Position numbers and translations under genes: made by a program. From assembly GCA_964543275.1 (NCBI GenBank), contig CAZIWW010000043.1, forward strand, positions 1-5,308: a DNA stretch of 5,308 nucleotides, read 5' to 3'. The DNA is from CAZIWW01 sp964543275 (GTDB lineage Bacteria; Patescibacteriota; Minisyncoccia; Moranbacterales; UBA11712). Under the pieces are notes generated by a model that was not told the origin of the DNA, did no database searches, and saw nothing but the letters and a program-made list of their open reading frames with translations. Positions 1 through 5,308 of this stretch are shown here, piece by piece (position 1 is the first letter of the stretch; each line of letters begins with the position of its first letter).

Positions 1-143
1 GCAATGTGGGGGAAGGAATATTTTTCGCCGGTCTCAAGCATGTGGCTGTTAAAGTGGTGGCTTCCTACTCCGAAGACCAAATCATCACTTCCAACCCCGC
101 CCAGCTTTTGGAGATTGAAAAAGCTAAAAAGGAATTAGAATAA
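1..143 (+). CDS. VirB4/TraC-like T4SS ATPase, C-terminal fragment (5' truncated by window edge)
   Basis: An open frame enters from the left edge (first complete codon at position 3) and ends at TAA 141-143, giving 46 residues. It begins NVGEGIFFAGLKHVAVKVVA and continues with SEDQIITSNP, ending in a charged helix rich in Lys and Glu. The GEGxFFAGxxHVAxKVVAS pattern followed by a TxNPxQLL stretch resembles the last strand and tail of VirB4/TraC-family ATPases as found in Patescibacteria. In such proteins this segment lies beyond the Walker A/B motifs, which are outside the window. VirB4 proteins are cytoplasmic or membrane-associated hexameric ATPases that energise T4SS assembly and substrate transfer. 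The next gene starts 5 bases after the stop, which suggests an operon. The assignment rests on recalled family resemblance over a short fragment; another conjugation-type AAA+ ATPase is possible. Confidence 0.68.
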   Translation, partial: NVGEGIFFAGLKHVAVKVVASYSEDQIITSNPAQLLEIEKAKKELE

Positions 144-148
144 GCCCT

Positions 149-820
149 ATGCCTGTCTATTCAATCACAACTAAAGCCCTGCCGTACACGGAGCCAAGCC
201 TAAGCGAGCAAAAAGCTTGGCAAAGGGAGTTTAAAAGAACCAGGCAGTCCCAATTTAGAAATTCCCAGCGGCTGCAAGGAGCCGGCATAAAAAAAACAGG
301 TAGACGACTTGGAAAAGCCAAAGCCCTCGGCGCTCTCAAAGCGACCAGCGGGCTCCTTAGCAGGGGAATTATGGGAGTCTGGGATATTTTCAAGCAGATA
401 GATATATCTAAAGACTGGGGATTCGTCTTCATCTTAGCTCCTTTCGGTTTGCTTAAAGATATTATCGACATAGCCTTCGCGGGGCTAAGCGGATGGATAA
501 GCGGCCTGATAGGGTGGATTCCGATTCTTGGGCAAGCCACTGCCGCTTCCGCCATAGGAGCGGCTATAACTGTATCATTTGTCTTTAACTCATTTTTTCT
601 GATTATCACCATTACCGTTCTGCTGCTCTCTGGGTCAGACTTGAAAAACAGGGGAGCGGCTAAATACATCACCAGTTTCTCCATTGAGTTTATGGCCGAG
701 AGTTTGCCCGGAATCGAATGGCTGCCTCTTACTTTTATCTACGCTTGGATATTATATTTCCTAGTTTTGTTAGACAGAATTCAAGATCAAAAGAATACTA
801 AAAAAAGCAAAATGGTTTAA
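149..820 (+). CDS. Uncharacterised membrane protein with basic N-terminal arm (T4SS-locus associated)
   Basis: A 223-residue protein that I do not recognise. Residues 22-72 form a highly basic arm with 15 Lys/Arg and a single acidic residue (E27), including the cluster KKTGRRLGKAK at 48-58. Hydrophobic stretches follow at about 91-112, 113-128 (short, Gly/Ile/Trp-rich), 134-160 (the most convincing transmembrane helix) and 191-208. A polar loop at 161-188 separates the last two, and the tail is charged (DRIQDQKNTKKSK). There is no N-terminal signal peptide, so the basic arm should be cytoplasmic by the positive-inside rule. The ATG lies 5 bases after the ATPase stop; the nearest purine-rich match (AAGGA, 129-133) is about 15 bases upstream, so the start is chosen mainly by position and frame length. 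Its place directly after a VirB4-like gene suggests an inner-membrane T4SS component, possibly docking the ATPase or binding nucleic acid or lipid head groups. That role is inference. The frame is long and continuous. Confidence 0.85.
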   Translation: MPVYSITTKALPYTEPSLSEQKAWQREFKRTRQSQFRNSQRLQGAGIKKTGRRLGKAKALGALKATSGLLSRGIMGVWDIFKQIDISKDWGFVFILAPFGLLKDIIDIAFAGLSGWISGLIGWIPILGQATAASAIGAAITVSFVFNSFFLIITITVLLLSGSDLKNRGAAKYITSFSIEFMAESLPGIEWLPLTFIYAWILYFLVLLDRIQDQKNTKKSKMV

Positions 821-842
821 AATTTTAAATTCAAAATTTGAA
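816..842. repeat. Pair of AT-rich palindromes in the gap between two genes
   Basis: TTTAAAATTTTAAA (816-829) is a perfect 14-base palindrome that includes the stop codon of the upstream gene (818-820). It is followed at once by TTCAAA-A-TTTGAA (830-842), two perfect 6-base arms around one base. With GAAATTTA at 840-847 the whole gap reads as an alternation of AAATT-type words. It lacks a GC-rich stem and a clean U-tract after a hairpin, so it is not a normal intrinsic terminator. It could be a weak RNA hairpin, a protein-binding site, or a low-complexity intergenic repeat. Confidence 0.6.
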
Positions 843-853
843 ATTTATACTCT

Positions 854-1531
854 ATGACCATCTCCCCCCAACCAATCAAAAGATTCAAAAAGCCGTTTTT
901 TCAGGAAAACCGGCGGGAATTGCTGATCGGATTTTGCGCAGTGTTGATTATGGTAGTTAGATTTCTATTTCCTATGGAACTCGTAGGAGAATGGTTCTGG
1001 ATAAATATTCTTCTTTTTCTTATTTTTCCCTTAATCACTATTAAATTTATTTTGAAAGAAGACCTTAAAAATTTTGGATTTTCCTGGGGAAATTATAAAA
1101 CTGGAATTCCTATGGCTTTAATCACAATCACTGTCTTCTCGCTAATAAGCTATTTTCTTATAAAAGCCAAATACAAATTTTCTTTTTATATCCCGGCCGC
1201 GGAAAGTTTCTGGACTTTCCTTTGGTTTGATCTGCTAGTTATGGGTATTGTATTTTTCTCAAGAGAAGTATTCTTTAGAGGTTTTATTCAGCTGGGGCTG
1301 GAAAAAAAGCTGGGAATTTACGCCGTGCTTGGCGGAGTTTTTCTAAATACGCTTCTTTTTCTTCAGTCTTCCTGGACCGAAATCATATTGGTGTTTTTAA
1401 TGTCACTTGTCGCTGGCGCTATTGTTTGGAGAAGCCGCTCCATAGCGTACTCGTCCGCGGCCTTATGGATAATTTCGCTAACTGCGGATATAATAATAAT
1501 AAGATTAGTTAATCAAGCCATATCAGGCTAA
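854..1531 (+). CDS. CPBP (CAAX protease/Abi)-like integral membrane protein, probably catalytically dead
   Basis: A 225-residue, strongly hydrophobic protein with likely membrane helices near residues 24-40, 46-66, 84-103, 117-135, 153-171, 176-192 and 197-218. The segment REVFFRGFIQLGLEKKLG (137-154) matches the first CPBP signature, normally EExxxRG(F/W), and is followed by the usual helix, the LLF segment (167-169) and an R(S/T)xSI-like loop (193-197) before the last helix. Known CPBP intramembrane proteases use two glutamates of EExxxR plus histidines of the FxxxH and HxxxN/D motifs. Here the first glutamate is Arg137, the FxxxH position is Ser173, the third-motif position is near Leu204, and the whole protein contains no histidine. 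Proteolysis by the known mechanism is therefore unlikely, and a scaffold, chaperone or assembly role is inferred. ATG 854 follows an AT-rich gap with no visible Shine-Dalgarno. The next gene starts 5 bases after its stop. The gene is visibly T-rich, as expected for hydrophobic codons. Confidence 0.82.
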   Translation: MTISPQPIKRFKKPFFQENRRELLIGFCAVLIMVVRFLFPMELVGEWFWINILLFLIFPLITIKFILKEDLKNFGFSWGNYKTGIPMALITITVFSLISYFLIKAKYKFSFYIPAAESFWTFLWFDLLVMGIVFFSREVFFRGFIQLGLEKKLGIYAVLGGVFLNTLLFLQSSWTEIILVFLMSLVAGAIVWRSRSIAYSSAALWIISLTADIIIIRLVNQAISG

Positions 1532-1536
1532 GCAAA

Positions 1537-1611
1537 ATGAAAAGAGTTATTTCAATTACCACTATCCTATCCATTATCATCTCGCTTTATCCTTGCTACA
1601 ACACTAAAGCT
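1537..1611 (+). other. Signal peptide of the 998-residue surface protein
   Basis: Residues 1-25 have a basic start (MKR), a hydrophobic core rich in Ile and Leu, and a small-residue cleavage pattern (TKA before MS). Cys20 sits in LYPC, which does not fit a lipobox because position -1 is Pro and -2 is Tyr, so ordinary signal peptidase I cleavage is favoured over lipidation. Confidence 0.75.
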
Positions 1612-4533
1612 ATGAGTGTTGGTGTCGCAAGTATTTCCGGCAGCGCCATGCGAGGAGCTATGAACGCGGTAGACTGGGAAACCATTTCGGCTAGAATTAT
1701 GCAAAACGTAGAAGACCGATACGGCTTTGATCAAGACATCTGGCGCCGGGCGCAAAGAAAAAAAGACGCTCCTCGGGCAGAGATCTTTTTTGACAATACT
1801 AATCCCAAGCAGGGAGATAAAGTAACCGCTACCGCCGTTCCCAAATTTTTTAAAAACGATCCTCACAATCTCTACTATACCTGGTATATCATCCACACTA
1901 AAGACGGAACACCGCAAACCGCCACCAATACCATTAAAGAAGGCAAAATCGAAGCTGCTAAAATCATGGCTAAGGGAGATTATGATCCAGACCTAGATGA
2001 TCAAGATTACAGCTCGGGCGGAGATCCCGACAAAGACGGCTGGCCGCGAACCGACAATACCAGCGAGAAGTGCTACGCTCCTATGGGCGGAGCCGACGGA
2101 ACAGGAGGGCTTGAAAAAGACGATACAGATGTTGAGCCTTACGCCAGCGGCAACGCTTACTGCAACTCCAAGGGAACTCATAACTTCTCCAGCTGTACTG
2201 TTTACACCAATAAATCAAGCTTCAACCAATATTATAATTTAATTCCCAACCAATCCAATTATTACTGCTCGCAATGCGCGTCCAGCGGCAATGTCTCTTA
2301 TTCAACGCTCTCATCTAATAATCAGTGCTGCTACCTAATCTCTAACTTGAGTGATTCTGCTTATTATGATCCTACTATTAACTATTGCCCCAGCAGTTAT
2401 GATGCCGCGTATGAACATTGTTTTGACTACACCACTCTGCAATCTCAAAACACAACCGCTATAACTAACTGCCTTAACAGTAAGTTTAATGAGTGTGTAG
2501 ATGATTGGAACGCTCTCCACAACGCCAGCAACACCGAAGGTCCCACTAGCCAAATCTCCCGTTGCTTCAAACATAACTTTGGGGTGAACCTTGGCGCGGT
2601 CGGTTTCAGGGGCTACCAGGGATCAACCAACAGCTTTACCGGCAATGACCAGTCCGGGCTGGATTTTGTTACACCCTGCGTGCATCAATGGAAGGAGGCA
2701 GAAAAATATATCAAGCGGCATGACTCCAGCTACGATTATAAGATGGGTTCCGGAAAATTCACCACCGGCGAAGAGAAATATTGGGGAACCGACCCATACG
2801 ATCCCGACACTGACGGAGACGGTTTTCCCGACGAGGCTGACATCATCGGGCTGGGACAGGAAACTTTCACTTGGACTTACCGCGAGGGCGACCGAGTGGG
2901 AGTAGTTATTGAAGGAACCTCTATGATTCCCACTGATGAAAAGAGCGCTTACTACAAGATAATGTGGGGCTATTTGGATGTCTGCGACGCTAGTAAAAAA
3001 GATTTACTAACGGGCGATCAATGTAATGACAGTAATTATGGCTACGGATTCCTAGCCACTCGCTCGCCTCACGAAGAATACGCCCAAGAAAAATTAAAAG
3101 TCTCTCTGACTTATTCTCCCGAAAACCCAGTGGCTGACCCCAGCGATGAAAATAAAGAAAACATTTCAGAAGACGGCATTATTAAGGATGCCGATCAAAT
3201 CACGGTAACATCTTCTATAGACAACGACGTAAATCCAAACATCCTCTACTACAACTGGAAAATATTCCGAAAGAACTCCAGCGGGGAATGGGACAAAATA
3301 ACAAACCCAGAAAACTATTTTGAGATAAGTTCCGGAACTAGAGGCGTAGGGCTTACCAGCTTCAGCTTCACGCCGAAAAAAAACGTTATGGAAAACACCG
3401 GAGACAATATTGCCTATTTTAAAGTAGGCCTAATCGTCTCCAGAACATCCGAGCCTACAGACTTAGAAAAAGATCTCTATAACAGAATAGAGCCCAGAAA
3501 GGGCTACGCTAATATTGAAATCCCTGTAAACAAGAACGGAGTTAAGCTATCGCTCCACAAAGTGGATATTATAGATGGAAAAGCCTCTCTAGGGGAAGAA
3601 ATCTGCGAAGACGGACTTCATAAAACCTTCTGCCCAGCCGTTAAATATCAGATGCTGGCGGCTAAAGTTTCCGGCTCTAGATACACAAATTCGGACAGCG
3701 AGTTTTCCTGGAACATCAACGGCCAGATTGTCAACCCTGCTTCGCTTCCGGACGATCTCTTCGACAAACATGGTAATGCGGCTATGTATTTCCCCGTTAG
3801 CGCAAGCGAGGGCAATATAGAAGAAATAACCGTAACCGCCATGCCCAAGGACGCATCCGAGCCCGTCACCGGCAATCGCTTAATTGCCGTCGTGAAACCA
3901 ACTTTATTTATTAAGCCGGTCAACCCGGATATATCCTGGCCGACGGTTTACACTATAGAGGACGAAAGCGCGAAATACGCCTTCCGGGATGTTGAAAGCC
4001 GTGATATGTTTGAAACATACGCCAATACCAAAGTTTCTTATAAACTCAATTTCGTTCCAGATTACTTAATCGCCAATGACTTCGAAAATATCTCCATTGA
4101 CTGGACATTTAACGGAACCAGTATTTTCGACCGGGAATTTTACGAAAATAATCCAAACTTAGACTTGGCCGAGCTTGCGGACAACGATCGGGTATTTAAT
4201 TTTACCACCGGCGAGAATACAGGCGAATACTATACTTTGGGAGCCAGTGTGAAAAAATACTGGAGCGAGAAAGAGAAAAGCATTATCCAATCAACCTGGG
4301 GAATCTCCCCCAATACGCTGGAGGGAAACACATCGGCTCAAATCGTCACTATCCCCGGCGGAATAGAATACGGCGCCGAATCCCTACTAACTAATCCCGG
4401 GCAAATCTTGGCCGCCGTCGGCACTCATCTGCCGCACTACTTTATGTACATCCTGCGACTAGTTCTAACTATGCTAATAATGTTTTTTGTAAACGTTGGG
4501 TTCTATTCACTGACACAGCGAGTGAGACTATGA
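1537..4533 (+). CDS. Large secreted, C-terminally anchored surface protein with Ig-like segments, calcium loops and a Cys-rich insertion
   Basis: A 998-residue protein that I cannot name. Residues 1-25 look like a Sec signal peptide (MKR, hydrophobic core, probable cleavage after TKA). A single hydrophobic helix at about 967-990 ends in a short basic tail (QRVRL), predicting a large extracytoplasmic body anchored at its C terminus. Ig/PKD-like beta segments recur around 80-120, 518-662, 668-786 and 788-940, each with a core Trp (W116, W574, W725, W856). Aspartate-rich loops resembling thrombospondin type 3/EF-like calcium sites lie at 148-173 (DPDLDDQD, DPDKDG) and 416-435 (WGTDPYDPDTDGDGFPDEAD). 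Between them is a Cys-, Ser-, Asn- and Tyr-rich stretch: 13 Cys from 179 to 381, including CSQC (244-247) and a CC pair (264-265), with Cys483 and Cys496 just beyond. The ATG is 5 bases after the previous stop; the TGA overlaps the next ATG (ATGA, 4530-4533), suggesting translational coupling. Its position between VirB4-like and pilin/transglycosylase genes suggests an exported T4SS component, perhaps an adhesin or channel-associated ectodomain. That is inference. Confidence 0.9.
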   Translation: MKRVISITTILSIIISLYPCYNTKAMSVGVASISGSAMRGAMNAVDWETISARIMQNVEDRYGFDQDIWRRAQRKKDAPRAEIFFDNTNPKQGDKVTATAVPKFFKNDPHNLYYTWYIIHTKDGTPQTATNTIKEGKIEAAKIMAKGDYDPDLDDQDYSSGGDPDKDGWPRTDNTSEKCYAPMGGADGTGGLEKDDTDVEPYASGNAYCNSKGTHNFSSCTVYTNKSSFNQYYNLIPNQSNYYCSQCASSGNVSYSTLSSNNQCCYLISNLSDSAYYDPTINYCPSSYDAAYEHCFDYTTLQSQNTTAITNCLNSKFNECVDDWNALHNASNTEGPTSQISRCFKHNFGVNLGAVGFRGYQGSTNSFTGNDQSGLDFVTPCVHQWKEAEKYIKRHDSSYDYKMGSGKFTTGEEKYWGTDPYDPDTDGDGFPDEADIIGLGQETFTWTYREGDRVGVVIEGTSMIPTDEKSAYYKIMWGYLDVCDASKKDLLTGDQCNDSNYGYGFLATRSPHEEYAQEKLKVSLTYSPENPVADPSDENKENISEDGIIKDADQITVTSSIDNDVNPNILYYNWKIFRKNSSGEWDKITNPENYFEISSGTRGVGLTSFSFTPKKNVMENTGDNIAYFKVGLIVSRTSEPTDLEKDLYNRIEPRKGYANIEIPVNKNGVKLSLHKVDIIDGKASLGEEICEDGLHKTFCPAVKYQMLAAKVSGSRYTNSDSEFSWNINGQIVNPASLPDDLFDKHGNAAMYFPVSASEGNIEEITVTAMPKDASEPVTGNRLIAVVKPTLFIKPVNPDISWPTVYTIEDESAKYAFRDVESRDMFETYANTKVSYKLNFVPDYLIANDFENISIDWTFNGTSIFDREFYENNPNLDLAELADNDRVFNFTTGENTGEYYTLGASVKKYWSEKEKSIIQSTWGISPNTLEGNTSAQIVTIPGGIEYGAESLLTNPGQILAAVGTHLPHYFMYILRLVLTMLIMFFVNVGFYSLTQRVRL
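4530..4533 (+). promoter_or_regulatory. ATGA stop-start overlap (translational coupling)
   Basis: The start ATG of the pilin-transglycosylase gene (4530-4532) overlaps the TGA stop of the large surface-protein gene (4531-4533). The upstream region GAGTGAG (4520-4526) gives only weak ribosome-binding potential, so re-initiation by ribosomes finishing the upstream gene is the likely source of translation. This would tie the amounts of the two proteins together. The overlap also supports TGA being read as stop in this organism. Confidence 0.8.
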
Positions 4534-5308
4534 AAAAAAACAAAAAGAAAATTCTAGCAGTCTTTATAGTTATTGTCATTGTTCTATTCGGCCATTCTTC
4601 TGCTCTGACTCAAGCTTACCAGATTCAGGAAAAAATCCCGGGCTATGAAGATGAGCCGGCCACTGATATCACCCAGTACATTGAACAGATAGTCGGCTTT
4701 GGCATTGCCACCATCGGCATCTTGGCAATGTTTATGCTGATCATCGGCGCCTATCAATACCTGATGGCCGCCGGCAACATCGGCACTATGGAAAACGCCA
4801 GGCAGACCATTGCCTCGGCCCTGCTTGGACTTATTTTAGGAATTTGCGCCTATTTAATCTTGTATACCATCAACCCAAATCTAGTAAGGCCCTCTCTGCA
4901 AAATCTTCAACAGTTTGGTAAAGGGGAAGTCTTTAAACCGGGACAGCATAGCCCCATTCCTCTAAAAGACTCTATTAGAGAAAAAGTTCTCCTTTATAAA
5001 CAAACAATTACAGAAGCTTCTAAAAAATATGGCGTGCCAGAAAATATTATTAAGGCTATGATAGATACAGAAAGTAGCGGCAACCGCTATGCCGAAAGCA
5101 ATAAAGGCGCAAAAGGATTAATGCAGCTTATGCCTGGAACCGCCAGAGATATGGGGGTATCTGACCCTTTCGACCCATATCAGAATATTATGGGGGGCAC
5201 AAAGTATGTCAGCCAGATGTATAAAACCTATGGCAATGGAAGCTGGGAACGAGCTTTAGCAGCCTATGATTGGGGACCCGGCAACCTCCAAAAAAATGGT
5301 ATGAGCAG
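4530..5308 (+). CDS. VirB2-like pilin segment fused to a VirB1-like lytic transglycosylase (3' truncated by window edge)
   Basis: The frame stays open from ATG 4530 to the window end (259 complete codons). Residues 1-7 are Lys-rich and 8-25 hydrophobic, a signal peptide or anchor. Residues 46-118 hold two hydrophobic helices (about 54-80 and 93-113) joined by the polar turn AAGNIGTMENARQT. This matches the two-helix TrbC/VirB2 pilin pattern, including GAYQYLMAAGN. After a linker (~119-155), residues 157-259 form an SLT-type lytic transglycosylase domain: catalytic glutamate E181 in MIDTESSGNRY, motif GAKGLMQLMPGTA (193-205) and AAYDWGPGN (244-252) in place of the common AYNAGPGN. Lytic transglycosylases cleave the MurNAc-GlcNAc bond of peptidoglycan to open the wall for the secretion apparatus; VirB2 is the pilus or channel subunit. 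The start overlaps the preceding stop by 4 bases, with only weak GAG motifs upstream. The C-terminal end of the SLT domain is outside the window. The fusion is seen directly; its function is inferred. Confidence 0.93.
   Translation, partial: MKKNKKKILAVFIVIVIVLFGHSSALTQAYQIQEKIPGYEDEPATDITQYIEQIVGFGIATIGILAMFMLIIGAYQYLMAAGNIGTMENARQTIASALLGLILGICAYLILYTINPNLVRPSLQNLQQFGKGEVFKPGQHSPIPLKDSIREKVLLYKQTITEASKKYGVPENIIKAMIDTESSGNRYAESNKGAKGLMQLMPGTARDMGVSDPFDPYQNIMGGTKYVSQMYKTYGNGSWERALAAYDWGPGNLQKNGMS

Noticed and set aside
157..684. 175-codon open frame on the - strand opposite the basic membrane protein gene
   Set aside because: It lies wholly inside the + strand gene. Its product is a proline- and arginine-rich mix without recognisable domains, and the + strand gene has coherent membrane topology and operon spacing, so this is a shadow frame.
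816..842. Intrinsic terminator between the two membrane-protein genes
   Set aside because: The palindromes are almost entirely A/T with no GC stem and no clear U-tract after a stable hairpin, and the genes appear to belong to one operon.
823..851. Possible promoter with -10-like TATACT at 846-851
   Set aside because: Transcription would begin about 7 bases later, inside the coding sequence and after ATG 854, and the -35 region (TTTTAA) is poor. It cannot serve this start codon.
1585..1602. Lipobox at Cys20 of the large surface protein
   Set aside because: The residues before Cys20 are Leu-Tyr-Pro, which do not fit the small-residue lipobox consensus, whereas a standard signal peptidase I site is plausible after residue 25.
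1567..1917. - strand open frame of 116 codons, and other short frames on either strand inside 1993-3923
   Set aside because: All are nested within the 998-residue gene, which has a signal peptide, domain pattern and membrane anchor in one continuous frame. None of the nested frames shows a convincing motif or start context.
2182..2532. Many Asn-x-Ser/Thr triplets in the Cys-rich block as N-glycosylation sites
   Set aside because: The stretch is simply rich in Asn, Ser and Thr, so such triplets are expected by composition, and no oligosaccharyltransferase is visible in the window.
4531..4557. TGA read through as an amino acid (recoded genetic code)
   Set aside because: Read-through would add only seven codons before TAG, and the ATGA overlap gives a good gene junction, so TGA is best taken as a stop.

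Overview
The window looks like part of a type IV secretion system (T4SS)-like locus from an uncultivated bacterium, most likely of the Candidate Phyla Radiation / Patescibacteria (Parcubacteria- or Microgenomates-like). That placement is an inference. It rests on the gene style: a VirB4-type ATPase terminus, a very large signal-peptide-bearing surface protein with Ig-like and calcium-loop segments, a VirB2-like pilin segment, weak or absent Shine-Dalgarno sequences and tight gene packing. No rRNA or other phylogenetic marker is present. The standard bacterial code fits: TGA ends the large gene inside a 4-base ATGA overlap, so a UGA-recoding lineage is unlikely.

Layout, all on the + strand. 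Positions 1-143 hold the last ~46 codons of a probable VirB4/TraC-like ATPase. Positions 149-820 encode an unrecognised membrane protein with a strongly basic N-terminal arm. A 33-bp AT-rich gap with two short palindromes follows. Positions 854-1531 encode a CPBP (CAAX protease/Abi)-like membrane protein that contains no histidine at all and has lost the first glutamate of the EExxxR motif, so it is probably a pseudoprotease. Positions 1537-4533 encode a 998-residue secreted, C-terminally anchored protein with about four Ig-like segments; the first appears to be split by a ~280-residue insertion that is cysteine-rich and carries calcium loops. From 4530 to the window edge runs an open, 3'-truncated gene that joins a VirB2/TrbC-like two-helix pilin segment to a VirB1-like lytic transglycosylase domain in one polypeptide.

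The genes are separated by 5, 33, 5 and -4 bases, so they are probably co-transcribed. The inferred machine is an energising ATPase (VirB4-like), two membrane proteins of unknown role, a large surface-exposed component, and a pilin/transglycosylase fusion that would place the channel subunit and the cell-wall-opening enzyme together. The cargo (DNA, protein or none) cannot be read from this window. No RNA genes, mobile elements, CRISPR arrays or convincing promoters or terminators were seen, and no gene-free stretch exceeds 33 bases.
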